Assembly (NCBI RefSeq): GCF_026427775.1
Contig: NZ_CP044532.1
Span: 682,001-746,000 of the forward strand
Length of the DNA: 64,000 nt
Origin: Arthrobacter sp. CDRTa11
Lineage (GTDB): Bacteria; Actinomycetota; Actinomycetes; Actinomycetales; Micrococcaceae
Direction: 5' to 3'
Part shown: positions 26,253-35,246 of the stretch, in pieces
Position numbering within the stretch: position 1 is the first letter of the stretch
Layout of the letters: every line of letters begins with the position of its first letter
The notes under the pieces: generated by a model
What the model was told of the DNA's origin: nothing
The model's database searches: none
The model's input: only the letters and a program-made list of their open reading frames with translations
Position numbers and translations under genes: made by a program

Positions 26253-26266
26253 TTTACATATGTAAA
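26253..26266. promoter_or_regulatory. 14-bp palindrome before the hexuronate importer
   Basis: TTTACATATGTAAA is a perfect palindrome 13 bp before the binding-protein start, overlapping its ribosome site region. It could be an operator of the neighbouring IclR regulator. Confidence 0.45.
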
Positions 26267-26280
26267 TTGCTGTTATCATG

Positions 26281-26294
26281 TGAAACGTACTTCA
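26281..26294. promoter_or_regulatory. IclR/KdgR-like operator in the udh/importer promoter region
   Basis: TGAAACGTACTTCA has TGAA/TTCA arms and resembles KdgR-type IclR-family sites (TGAAAC-TTCA). Outer TCATG/CATGA elements flank it (26276-26297). It lies midway between the divergent importer and uronate dehydrogenase starts. The IclR protein at 27220-28029 is the candidate binder. Confidence 0.45.
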
Positions 26295-26339
26295 TGAGAG
26301 TATGATCGCCATCACCAACTGTCAACAGCCGGAGGAATC

Positions 26340-27179
26340 TTGTCTGCAGCACTAAACCCCCAGACCATTGCCCTCACAGGCGGGGCCGGCATGATGGCAA
26401 CGCTGCTGCGGCCATACCTGGCCGATGCGGGGCATACCGTCAGGCTGCTTGATCTTGCCGCGGCCCCGGACCCCCGGCCCAGCGAAACCGTCCATATTGG
26501 CTCCGTGGCGGACCACGGCTTTATGGTTGACGCTCTCAGAGGAGCCACCGCCGTCGTCCACCTGGGCGGGCTTCACCGCGAGAAGGCCTGGGAGGAACTG
26601 GTGGCAACCAACATCACCGGCACCCAGGTGACACTGGAAGCGGCGCGCATCAACGGCGTCGGCCGCGTCCTTTTGGCCAGTTCCACTCATGCCGTTGGCT
26701 ATCACCCCGTGGAAGCCGGCGGCTCGGCCACTGCCCCGGCTCCACGGCCGGACACCTACTACGGGGTCAGTAAGGCTGCGATGGAAGCCCTCGGCAGCCT
26801 GTACGCAGACAGGTTCGGGATGAAAGTCGTCAGCGCCAGGATCGGAACCGGCGGCAAGCAGCCCGGCAACACCCGCACGTTGTCGTCCTGGCTTTCCCCG
26901 GCCGATTCCTACCGGCTGGTGGAAGCAACACTGAATGACCTGGGCGCCCCGGGGCACCACGTGCTGTGGGCAGTCTCGGCAAATTCCCGGGGCTGGGCGG
27001 ATCTGTCGGCCGGCCGTCGGATTGGATTTGATCCCCAGGACAACGCTGAAGACTTCGCTGCCGGCATTGAGGCCCAAGGCGCAAGCGGCGAAAGCTGGAA
27101 CGGCCTTCTAGGCGGGTTCTGGGCGAGCAGCGGACATCAACTCGGCGTGGACAACTACCCGCATCTGGCCGCGAAGTGA
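26340..27179 (+). CDS. udh: Uronate dehydrogenase (NAD-dependent)
   Basis: Predicted to oxidise D-glucuronate or D-galacturonate to the aldaro-lactone, entering the oxidative hexuronate pathway. The 279-residue short-chain dehydrogenase starts at TTG 26340 with GGAGGA six bases upstream. It shows IALTGGAGMMATLLRPYL (cofactor), VVHLGGLHREKAWEEL, LLASSTHAVGYHP (Ser) and DTYYGVSKAAMEAL (YxxxK). The udh-specific tail is SWLSPADSYRLV, LWAVSANSRGWADLS and GFDPQDNAEDFA. It diverges from the importer and glucarate-dehydratase-like genes, which supplies the next step. Confidence 0.88.
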   Translation: MSAALNPQTIALTGGAGMMATLLRPYLADAGHTVRLLDLAAAPDPRPSETVHIGSVADHGFMVDALRGATAVVHLGGLHREKAWEELVATNITGTQVTLEAARINGVGRVLLASSTHAVGYHPVEAGGSATAPAPRPDTYYGVSKAAMEALGSLYADRFGMKVVSARIGTGGKQPGNTRTLSSWLSPADSYRLVEATLNDLGAPGHHVLWAVSANSRGWADLSAGRRIGFDPQDNAEDFAAGIEAQGASGESWNGLLGGFWASSGHQLGVDNYPHLAAK

Positions 27180-27219
27180 ACTGCCGTACAGTAATGAAAT
27201 GGGGAGAGGAAAGGCCGCA

Positions 27220-28029
27220 ATGACACCGCTTGAGGAGCATCCCGGCGACGCTGCCGGGGCAGCTGGCGATGTAAAGCTCGTTAAATCCGCTGAACGCACC
27301 ATCGCTATTCTTGAACTGTTGGCAGCCGCCCCGCAGCCGCTGACCACGGCAGAAATTTTCAAGCAGACCGGGTATCCGCGCTCCAGCCTGCACTGGCTCC
27401 TGCTGACCCTCCTTGAGCTGAACTGGATTGAACAGACTCCGGAAGGCGCCTACCGGATAGGTACCCACGCGCTGTTGTGCGGCACCGCGTACCTGGACCG
27501 TGATCCTGTGATGGAACACGTCTCCGGCGTCTTGGAAAAGGTCAGGAACGCCACGAGTTTCACTACCCATTACGCCCGCCTGGACCGCTCCGATGTCATC
27601 TATCTGGCCACGCGGCAGGCCGTGGACCGCCGCCGCCTTTCGTCCCGGGTGGGCCGCAAGCTGCCGGCCCAGGTGACGGCACTCGGCAAAGCCATCCTGT
27701 CCGAATACACCGACGAGGAAGTCCGTCAACGGATCGGTGACGGTCCCTATCAACAGCTCACGCCCAACACGGTGCCGGACTTCGAAGCTTTGCAGGCTGA
27801 AATGGCGGAATTCCGCAAGACCGGCCACGCCCTGGAGAGAGAGCAGAACACTGTCGGACTGTGCTGCGTCAGCGTGGTGGTGCCCTACCGGATCCCCGGC
27901 ACGGACGCCATCAGCTGCTCCATTCCCACCGAACTCGCTACAGACGACGTCCTGCGCGATACCGTCGCCACCCTGGAATCAGCCGCCGCCGAACTCGCCA
28001 GGACCTTGCGGGTAGCCGGGATCCGCTAG
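27220..28029 (+). CDS. IclR-family regulator of the hexuronate cluster
   Basis: A 269-residue regulator. The ATG at 27220 has GGAGAGGAAAGG upstream; an ATG at 27199 would add seven residues without a ribosome site. The winged helix spans about residues 15-80 (KSAERTIAILELLAAAPQPL, then FKQTGYPRSSLHWLLLTLLE). The IclR effector domain follows, with VTALGKAILSEYTDEE, GHALEREQNTVGLCCVSVVV and SCSIPTE. It lies 40 bp after udh in the same direction. Stop codons of this gene and the convergent response regulator overlap by 4 bases. Confidence 0.9.
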   Translation: MTPLEEHPGDAAGAAGDVKLVKSAERTIAILELLAAAPQPLTTAEIFKQTGYPRSSLHWLLLTLLELNWIEQTPEGAYRIGTHALLCGTAYLDRDPVMEHVSGVLEKVRNATSFTTHYARLDRSDVIYLATRQAVDRRRLSSRVGRKLPAQVTALGKAILSEYTDEEVRQRIGDGPYQQLTPNTVPDFEALQAEMAEFRKTGHALEREQNTVGLCCVSVVVPYRIPGTDAISCSIPTELATDDVLRDTVATLESAAAELARTLRVAGIR

Positions 28030-28652
28030 CGCATACCCTCCCGGCGGATGGCCGTTGCGATGGCCGCCGCGCGGGTCTCCACGCCGAGCTTGGCATAGAT
28101 GTGCGCCAGATGGGTTTTGACGGTGGCCTCGGAGATGAACAGCCGCTGGCCCAGCTCCCGGTTGCTGAGCCCCTCCGTCAGAAGGCTCAGCAGCTCCGCC
28201 TCCCGGGGCGTCAGGACCTCATCGGGATTGCGCAGCTGCTGGAAGAGCCGCGAAGCCACGGGCGGACTCATCACACTCTTCCCCTGGACGGCGCCGCGGA
28301 GGGCAGCGAAAATTTCATCCGGGGTGGCGTCTTTGAGGAGGTAGCCCATGGCGCCGGCGTCCACCGCCCGGACAATATCCGCGTCCGAATCATAGGTGGT
28401 GAAAACCAGAATGGCTTGCCGGCTGTTGCGCTGCCGCAGCTGCCTGATGGCCCCGATCCCGTCCATCCCCGGACCCATGGCCAGATCCATCACCACCACG
28501 GCAGGGGAGTGCTGTTCCACCAGTTCCAGGGCCTCCTCGCCAGAGCTGGCCTCGGCCACCACAACAAGGTCAGGCTGGGTACCCAGCAACGCCTTGAGGC
28601 CGCTCCGGACCACCAGATGGTCGTCCACCAGGAGGACTGTGATGGGGTTCAT
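28026..28652 (-). CDS. NarL/LuxR-family response regulator (SenR-like)
   Basis: A 208-residue DNA-binding response regulator. The receiver domain shows VLLVDDHLVVR, the phosphoacceptor Asp in VVMDLAMGPGMDG, VFTTYDSDADI and the conserved Lys in GYLLKDATPDEI. The LuxR helix-turn-helix at the C-terminus reads LTPREAELLSLLTEGLSN, then LFISEATVKTHLAHIYAKLG. It overlaps the histidine kinase gene by 4 bases. A HbpS-like secreted protein gene diverges from the pair, as in the SenS-SenR system of Streptomyces. Confidence 0.93.
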   Translation of the reverse strand: MNPITVLLVDDHLVVRSGLKALLGTQPDLVVVAEASSGEEALELVEQHSPAVVVMDLAMGPGMDGIGAIRQLRQRNSRQAILVFTTYDSDADIVRAVDAGAMGYLLKDATPDEIFAALRGAVQGKSVMSPPVASRLFQQLRNPDEVLTPREAELLSLLTEGLSNRELGQRLFISEATVKTHLAHIYAKLGVETRAAAIATAIRREGMR

Positions 28653-29890
28653 GGCTCCTCCCTATCTGCCTGCGCTGCCTGCTCCGCCCGCAGGCGGGCC
28701 GGCACCTGGGCGGCCACAATCGTTTCTTCGCCGGGCGAGCTTTCCACCGAGAATACGCCGCCCAGCTGCTCCACCCGCTGGCGCATCGCCCGCAGCCCGT
28801 AGCCTCCGGCGTCCGACGGCGGTGCTGCCGCCGCAGGGTCAAAGCCCGTTCCGTCGTCGTAAATGTCCAGGGTGACCGATCCGGGAAGGAAGCCCAGCGT
28901 CACCGTTGCGGTAGTGGCGTTCGCATGCTGCTGGATGTTCGCGGCCGCGCTCTGGACCACCCGCAACAGCGTGTGCCGGACCTCCGCGGTGACGTTCCCG
29001 GGTTCGCCGGTAACCAGGAGCCGAACGTCCGGAACGTACCGGGAGGCGGCCTGGTGCAGTGCCTCGGCCAGCGGCGAATCGTCCAGTCCCGGGGAAGCGA
29101 GCTCGTGAACCAGGCTGCGGGTCTCGGAGAGGTTCCTTCGCAGCAGTTCAGTGGCTTGGGTGACATCCCGGCGTGACTCCTGGCCGGGCCACGAACGGTC
29201 CGCGGCTTCCAGGAGCAGGAGGCTGCTGGCCAGGCCCTGCGTCACGGTGTCGTGGATCTCGCGTGATACGCGCTCACGTTCGGCGATGGTTCCGGCCCGG
29301 CGCTCGCTGGCTGCCAGCTCACCCTGTACCTGTGAGACCTCGGCGTGAAGGCGGCGCTGCTGCTCGGCGTCGTGCTCGATCCGGTCATAGATCAGCGTCA
29401 GCATCACACCGACGGCAAGCGGGCCCAGCAGCATCGCGAGGTCGGTGCCGTCGCTCAGCCGGAACAGCCCGACGGCGGTGGCAGCCGCCGTCCCGCCTGC
29501 CGCAGCGTAGCCCACAGCGCCCGTGAAGGCGGTCCGGCACAGGAAGAAGATGGCGAAGGAACACCAGGCAAAGCTGGGCGCCGCAATCACCAGGACGGCC
29601 CAGATGGCCATAAGCACCAGCATCCAGACTGCCCAGGGCCGTCTCTGCCGGGCCAGCACGGCTATCACGGCGTAAACAGCGCACACAGCTCCCGCCAGTC
29701 CCAGGACCAGGAGGTTGTCCTGCAGGCTGTGCCTCATGGCATAACGGACTGCTGATGCGACGAGCAGGACGGCGAAGCCCAGGTGCACGGCGGTGTCGAT
29801 CCTGCCCAGCCGGCCGGGGGGCGCATCAGATCCGGCGGACAGGGCGGCGCCCGTGGACGGTGCTTCGGGGGAAGTGGCTGGGGAGGGCAT
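28649..29890 (-). CDS. Sensor histidine kinase, NarL/SenS type
   Basis: A 413-residue membrane kinase. Five to six hydrophobic spans fill residues 30-165 (for example VHLGFAVLLVASAVRYA and WMLVLMAIWAVLVIAAPS). A coiled-coil linker (DAEQQRRLHAEVSQVQGEL) follows, then the HisKA_3 box ERVSREIHDTVTQGLASSL with the phosphorylated His. The HATPase domain has LRVVQSAAANIQQHANAT (N-box), DDGTGFDP and GGYGLRAMRQRVEQLGG. No large extracellular sensor domain is present, so a secreted partner is plausible; the divergent HbpS-like gene would supply it. Confidence 0.92.
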   Translation of the reverse strand: MPSPATSPEAPSTGAALSAGSDAPPGRLGRIDTAVHLGFAVLLVASAVRYAMRHSLQDNLLVLGLAGAVCAVYAVIAVLARQRRPWAVWMLVLMAIWAVLVIAAPSFAWCSFAIFFLCRTAFTGAVGYAAAGGTAAATAVGLFRLSDGTDLAMLLGPLAVGVMLTLIYDRIEHDAEQQRRLHAEVSQVQGELAASERRAGTIAERERVSREIHDTVTQGLASSLLLLEAADRSWPGQESRRDVTQATELLRRNLSETRSLVHELASPGLDDSPLAEALHQAASRYVPDVRLLVTGEPGNVTAEVRHTLLRVVQSAAANIQQHANATTATVTLGFLPGSVTLDIYDDGTGFDPAAAAPPSDAGGYGLRAMRQRVEQLGGVFSVESSPGEETIVAAQVPARLRAEQAAQADREEP

Positions 29891-30102
29891 GGTGTCCGGT
29901 TCAGGTCAGGGGAGGTCTTATCCCATGCTATTGCCCGCACCACCGCTGGTCTCTCAGCCTTTTGGCTGATGCTGCCAGCCATCCGGAGGACCCCGGCCCA
30001 GCCAAAGGCCCGATGTGTGTCCGGGCGGGGCTGGACAGGATGGATGGAGCCGGTTCCGGTCCTCGGGAATCGATCAACGCCCCTCAACCCAAGGAGAACA
30101 CT

Positions 30103-30696
30103 GTGAAGAAGTCCAACAAGATTGCCGCCGCCGCTGCTGCCGGAGCATTGCTGCTGACCGGCGGGCTGACCGCTGCGGCCAATGCCGGGCCAGGCCAAGC
30201 CGCCGCCCCCGCCGCCGCTCAAGCCGCGGTTCCCGCTGTCGACGTCCCGCAGGCACCGGAAACGGTGGTGGCGCAGCAGCGCATCACCGTTGGCGCCTCG
30301 TCCGACGCCGTTCGCGCAGCCCTCGCCAAATGCCAGGCGGACAAGCTGCCGTTCGTCACGGTGGCGTTGGTGGACAGGTTCGGCACCGTCCAGGCTCTCC
30401 TGCGTGGGGACAACGCCGCCGAGCACACCATTGAGGCAGCGAAGCAGAAGGCGTACACCGCTGCTGCCTTTGGTGCACCGACGAGTGAGCTGGCCAAACG
30501 CATCAACGGCACTGGCCCCAGCATCGCGGACCTCCCGGGCACTCTGTTCCTGGCCGGCGGTGTTCCGCTCAAGGTCAATGGAGTCTCCGTTGCGGGGATC
30601 GGTGTGGGTGGCGCCCCTGACGGCAACCTGGACGAAGCGTGCGCTACCGCCGGTGCTGAGGCCATCGCCGCTGCGGCTGCCGGCGCAGCCAAGTAG
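30103..30696 (+). CDS. HbpS/GlcG-type secreted haem-binding-like protein (DUF336)
   Basis: A 197-residue protein from GTG 30103, with AAGGAG five bases upstream; the longer open frame is leader. The secretion signal is MKKSNKIAAAAAAGALLLTG followed by an ANA cleavage site. An Ala/Pro linker precedes the GlcG/HbpS domain: AALAKCQADKLPFVTVALVD, TIEAAKQKAYTAAAFG, LFLAGGVPLKVNGVSVAGIG and the glycine-rich VGGAPDGNLDEACA. In Streptomyces reticuli HbpS binds haem and modulates the SenS kinase; the neighbouring divergent kinase and regulator make the same role likely here. Confidence 0.85.
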   Translation: MKKSNKIAAAAAAGALLLTGGLTAAANAGPGQAAAPAAAQAAVPAVDVPQAPETVVAQQRITVGASSDAVRAALAKCQADKLPFVTVALVDRFGTVQALLRGDNAAEHTIEAAKQKAYTAAAFGAPTSELAKRINGTGPSIADLPGTLFLAGGVPLKVNGVSVAGIGVGGAPDGNLDEACATAGAEAIAAAAAGAAK

Positions 30697-30706
30697 GCTC
30701 GGATCC

Positions 30707-31432
30707 ATGAGGCGGTTCAGCTACTGGCGCCCGGCACGGAGGTTAACGGTCCTTCTCCTGGTCTGTGGTGTAACGGTCTGTTTGGCGGCGTGCCAGGCGG
30801 ACCCCGGTGAGCCACAGCAGGAGGGGGCGCCGGCGTCGTTCGTTCTGGCAAGCCCGGAGCCCACCCCCGCCGCCATTTCCCCAGCCACGGCTTCCGCCAC
30901 AACAGCTCCGGCCACGCCACCGGCGCTATCCGCGGAGGACCAGGCCAGGCTCGACCAGGAGCTCATTGCCGCCGCGAAGGCCAACAACGTGGCGCTGGTG
31001 GCGGAGCTGATCGGCCGGGGCGGAAACGTCAATGCCAAGGATGCCATCCAGGATTCGGCGTTCCTCTATGCCGGGGCAGAGGGCTTCAACGAGGTCCTTC
31101 GGCTGACCCTGGAAGCCGGCGCAGACGTCACCAGCACCAACCGCTACGGCGGGACGGCCCTGATGCCGGCCAGCGAGCACGGCCATGTGGAGACTGTCCG
31201 CATCCTCCTGGCCGCCGGCGTGCCCGTGAACCACGTGAACAACCTGGGCTGGACTGCCATGCAGGAGGCCATCCTGCTCAACAACGGCGGGCCGAGGCAG
31301 CAGGAGGTGGTGCGGCTGCTGCTCGAGGCAGGCGGCGACCCCAGTATCCGGGATCCCCAGGGGCGGACAGCACTGGAGAACGCCGAACGCCTGGGCTTCG
31401 TGGAGATCGCCAACCTCATCCGTGCCGGCTAG
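30707..31432 (+). CDS. Ankyrin-repeat lipoprotein
   Basis: A 241-residue exported protein, ten bases after the HbpS-like gene. The signal MRRFSYWRPARRLTVLLLV ends in a lipobox CLAAC (Cys29). A Pro/Ala/Thr-rich linker of about 50 residues leads to four ankyrin units (DQELIAAAKANNVALVAELI, GRGGNVNAKDAIQDSAFLYA, GGTALMPASEHGHVETVRIL, GRTALENAERLGFVEIANLI). Ankyrin proteins of this class accompany catalases or oxidative-stress genes in other bacteria, in keeping with the redox theme of the neighbours. The partner is unknown. Confidence 0.88.
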   Translation: MRRFSYWRPARRLTVLLLVCGVTVCLAACQADPGEPQQEGAPASFVLASPEPTPAAISPATASATTAPATPPALSAEDQARLDQELIAAAKANNVALVAELIGRGGNVNAKDAIQDSAFLYAGAEGFNEVLRLTLEAGADVTSTNRYGGTALMPASEHGHVETVRILLAAGVPVNHVNNLGWTAMQEAILLNNGGPRQQEVVRLLLEAGGDPSIRDPQGRTALENAERLGFVEIANLIRAG

Positions 31433-31471
31433 TTTCACGGCCCGACTATTGCGACCAAGGCTTCCATGCCA

Positions 31472-31553
31472 CCGTCGTGGGGCACATTGGCGCGGACACG
31501 CCGGCGTTTGGGCGTCGCCAGCCGAAAACTGGCCTCAAACCCGCCCACGACGG
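31472..31553. repeat. Dispersed intergenic repeat, copy 2
   Basis: An 82-bp element bounded by perfect 10-bp inverted repeats, CCGTCGTGGG (31472-31481) and CCCACGACGG (31544-31553). Bases 31479-31502 match 22 of 24 bases at 8061-8084. It lies between the ankyrin lipoprotein and thiolase genes, which converge, and might also act as a terminator. Confidence 0.7.
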
Positions 31554-31569
31554 CGGCGCCCACACGCCC

Positions 31570-32762
31570 TTAAACGGATTCGAGCACGCTGACGTAGTTG
31601 GCGATGCCCACACCGCCCATGTTCTGCACCGCGGCCCGGCGTGGCTTGGCCAGCTGCATGTCCCCGGCCGTCCCGGTCAGTTGCATGGCCGCGATGACGT
31701 GCTGGGACACGCCTGTGGCGCCGACGGGGTGTCCCTTGGCCTTGAGCCCGCCGGAGACGTTGATGGGCAGCCTGCCGTCCTTGAACACCCAGCCTTCCTC
31801 CACGGCGCGGGCTCCCTGGCCGGGCTCTGTGAGTCCCATGGCCTCATACATCACCAGTTCGGCGATGGTGAAGCAGTCGTGGACTTCGGCGAAATCCAGG
31901 TCTTCCAGCCCGACGCCGGCCATCGCCAGCGCGCGGTGCCATGACTCGCGGGTGGCGGCAAAGGCGGTGGGGTCCCGCCGCTCGGCGGGGAAGAAGTCGT
32001 TGGCGTGGCCGAAACCGGCCAGCCGTACCGGCGACGTAATACCTCCAGTGGGTGACACGGACAGCACGACGGCGGCGGCGCCGTCGGACACTGGGGAGCA
32101 GTCGGTGCGGCGCAGCGGATCCGCCACCAGGGGGTTCTTGTCCGAGACGGTGCGGCAGAACTCCTCGCCCAGGTCCTTGCGGAGCTGGGCATAGGGGTTG
32201 TCCACCCCGTTGCGGTGGTTCTTCGCCGCGATGGTGCCCAGGACGTCGCCCAGTTTTCCGTTGCCGTCCCCGTACCGCTTCTCATAGTGCTTCGCGACGT
32301 CGGCAAAGAGTCCCGTGAATCCGGTGGTGGACGGGTGGCCGGCCATGTCGTAGTCAGCGCCCAGCAGGGCGGCCCCGACGACGTCCGCCCCGGCGTGCGT
32401 CATTTTCTCGGCGCCGATGACCAGGACGGTCCTTGCCGTTCCGGCGAGGAGCGACTTGGTGCCCTGTTGGAAGGCGGCGGATCCCGAGGCGCAGGCGTTT
32501 TCCACCCGGGTGGCGGCGACGTTGGCCAGGTCTGGTGAGACCTGCAGCGCGAGCGACGACGGGAAGGCCAACGGCATCATGCCCGAGTTGAACTGGCCCA
32601 GGTAGATCTCGTCGATCTGCCCCGGCTCGATGCCGGCGCTGCTGATGGCTTCCGTGGCAACCTGCACGATCAGCGACTCGAGCGTCTCCTCCGTGAGCTT
32701 GCCGAACCGGCTGTGGCCCCATCCGGTGAGGAGGACGTCTTTTCCAAACTGTTCTTTCAGGC

Positions 32763-32766
<4 letters not shown>
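31570..32766 (-). CDS. Thiolase-family acetyl-CoA acyltransferase (SCP2-thiolase-like)
   Basis: A 398-residue thiolase. [15 protein letters not shown] carries the nucleophile Cys, [19 protein letters not shown] a conserved His/Cys region and [19 protein letters not shown] the catalytic His. The HDCFT motif and overall pattern resemble SCP2-type (archaeal/actinobacterial) thiolases more than PcaF/FadA. It overlaps the CoA-transferase subunit B gene by 4 bases. Together they would activate a 3-keto acid with CoA and cleave it to acetyl-CoA, as in acetoacetate or other 3-ketoacid utilisation. Confidence 0.9.
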
Positions 32767-33464
<698 letters not shown>

Positions 33465-33539
33465 GGGGTTCTCCTTGGTTCAAAGTGGGGGCTTAAGTGT
33501 TCGTTCGCGCGTGGGGGTGGGGGATCCAGTGGGGCGGGA

Positions 33540-34259
33540 TTACACGGGGACGGACTCGGAGGCGCGCGGGCGCACGGTGCGCTGTTCGATGTCCTTCACC
33601 CTCGCGGAGGCCTGGACAAGCCGTTGGACGTAGACGCCGGGCGTGACAATGTGGTTCGGATCCAGCCCGCCGCGCTCCACGATCACTTCGGCTTCCGCTA
33701 TGGTGACCGCGCCGGCCGTGGCTACCACCGGGTTGAAATTCCGGGCAGTGTATCTGTACACCAGGTTCCCGTCCGTGTCGGCAGTGTGCGCGTGGACGAG
33801 GGCGACGTCGGCCAGGATGGCCCGCTCCTGGACGTACGTTTCGCCGTCGAACACCTCGTGCGGCTTGCCCTCGGCCACCAGTGTTCCCACGCCCGTCTTG
33901 GTGTAGAACGCCGGGATGCCCGCCCCGCCGGCTCGAAGCCGTTCGGCGAGGGTCCCCTGCGGGGTGAACTCCACCTCCAGCCGGCCCGCCAGGTACTGCT
34001 CGGCGAACAGCTTGTTTTCGCCCACATAGGAGGCGATGACCTTGCGGACCTGGCCGGCCTCAATCAGGATGCCCAGGCCCTTGCCGTCGACGCCCATGTT
34101 GTTGGACACGACTGTCAGGTTCCGGACGCCGGAGTTCCGCACGGCGTCGATGAGGTCCGCTGGAATACCGCTGAGGCCAAAGCCGCCGACGGCGAGGGTG
34201 ATGCCGTCCCGCAGCGCATCATGCAGGGCCTCGGCGGCTCCTGGTTTGAGTTTGGACAT
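33540..34259 (-). CDS. scoA: 3-oxoacid CoA-transferase subunit A
   Basis: A 239-residue CoA-transferase alpha subunit with LAVGGFGLSGIPADLIDAV, LTVVSNNMGVDGKGLGIL, GTLAERLRAGGAGIPAFYTK and DVALVHAHTADTDGNLVYR. Bases GAGGAGAC lie just before the ATG at 34259. It heads the scoA-scoB-thiolase operon, though a 75-bp gap separates it from scoB. Operator TCCACTTTATGGA lies 38 bp upstream, and the same dyad precedes the divergent IclR gene. Confidence 0.92.
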   Translation of the reverse strand: MSKLKPGAAEALHDALRDGITLAVGGFGLSGIPADLIDAVRNSGVRNLTVVSNNMGVDGKGLGILIEAGQVRKVIASYVGENKLFAEQYLAGRLEVEFTPQGTLAERLRAGGAGIPAFYTKTGVGTLVAEGKPHEVFDGETYVQERAILADVALVHAHTADTDGNLVYRYTARNFNPVVATAGAVTIAEAEVIVERGGLDPNHIVTPGVYVQRLVQASARVKDIEQRTVRPRASESVPV

Positions 34260-34296
34260 CTTTGTCTCCTCATTGAGCGTGGGCCCTTAAAGGCAA

Positions 34297-34309
34297 TCCA
34301 CTTTATGGA
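34297..34309. promoter_or_regulatory. IclR-type operator upstream of scoA
   Basis: TCCACTTTATGGA shares its outer TCCA and TATGGA with the dyad at 34418-34430. It lies 38 bp before the scoA start in the divergent promoter region. Confidence 0.6.
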
Positions 34310-34417
34310 CTTGCTGGCTGAATGTGGAGCGTACGGGAGCTGAACTGTGACTGTCAAGGACCAGCTTTAACGCCGAAACACCTCATTTCTACACTGTGGA
34401 CGGTAAGCTAGCCGGTG

Positions 34418-34430
34418 TCCATAATATGGA
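34418..34430. promoter_or_regulatory. IclR-type operator upstream of the iclR gene
   Basis: TCCATAATATGGA is a perfect dyad with 6-bp arms around a single A, 15 bp before the IclR start codon. Its position would allow autorepression. Confidence 0.6.
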
Positions 34431-34445
34431 TTACTAGGAGCGAAA

Positions 34446-35231
34446 ATGACTCAATTACCCGTCCAGGGAGCCCAGGTTGTCAGCCGTATCGCCGGTTTGT
34501 TACGGATTGTGGGGCGCAAGCCCGAGGGGAGCACACTGGTTGAACTCGTCCGGGAATCGGGCCTCACGCGGCCTACTGTCCACAGGCTGCTGACGTCGCT
34601 GGCTTCCGAGGGGCTGCTGGACCACGAGGCCCGCACCGGCAACTGGGTCCTGGGCCCGGAGATCCTGCTGATGGGGTCGGTTGCTTCCGCAAGGTTCCCT
34701 CTCGAGGAGATCGCCCGGCCCAGCCTCCGCCGGCTGGCAGAGGAAACGGGGGAGAGTGCCTTCTTTTCCATTCGCCGCGGTTTTGAAACGGTCTGCCTCC
34801 TGCGCGAAGAAGGCAGCTTTCCGGTCCGCTCCTTTGTGCTGCACGAAGGCGTCCGGTTCCCCTTGGGTGTTGCCTCGGCAGGAACCGCGATCATGGCCTT
34901 CATGCCGGAAGCGGAACAGGATCAGCTGCTGGATAATTGGACGGCCCATTCCGGACAGTTCGCCGCCGGTCACCCCGAAGGCGTGGTCCGGGAGAATTTG
35001 AAGAAGACCCGTGAAGCTGGCTTTTCGGTCAACCCGGGCCTGGTGCTGGAGGGAAGCTGGGGGATGGGCGCCGCAGTGTTTGATCCTGCGGGACGCCCGT
35101 CCGGTGCGCTGTCCCTCACCGGCATCGAGCCGCGGTTCCGGCAGGAGCGCCGGGACTTCCTGGGGCGGCTGCTGATGGAGGAGGCGCACCGGATCAGTGT
35201 TCAGCTGGCCGGCCCGGGCAAAGAACTGTAG
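34446..35231 (+). CDS. IclR-family regulator of the CoA-transferase operon
   Basis: A 261-residue regulator. The winged helix occupies residues 10-75 (VSRIAGLLRIVGRKPEG, then LVRESGLTRPTVHRLLTSLA). The effector domain includes RRLAEETGESAFFSIRRGFE, GVRFPLGVASAGTAIMAF, TREAGFSVNPGLVLEGSWGM and GALSLTGIEPRF. It diverges from scoA, and matching dyads precede both genes, so repression of the operon relieved by a keto acid is the probable mode. Confidence 0.92.
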   Translation: MTQLPVQGAQVVSRIAGLLRIVGRKPEGSTLVELVRESGLTRPTVHRLLTSLASEGLLDHEARTGNWVLGPEILLMGSVASARFPLEEIARPSLRRLAEETGESAFFSIRRGFETVCLLREEGSFPVRSFVLHEGVRFPLGVASAGTAIMAFMPEAEQDQLLDNWTAHSGQFAAGHPEGVVRENLKKTREAGFSVNPGLVLEGSWGMGAAVFDPAGRPSGALSLTGIEPRFRQERRDFLGRLLMEEAHRISVQLAGPGKEL

Positions 35232-35246
35232 TCGCTGGGGGTGGCG

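Noticed and set aside
29954..29969. Hairpin TCAGCC-TTTT-GGCTGA as a terminator
   Set aside because: Short 6-bp stem in a divergent promoter region with no gene ending there; too weak to call.
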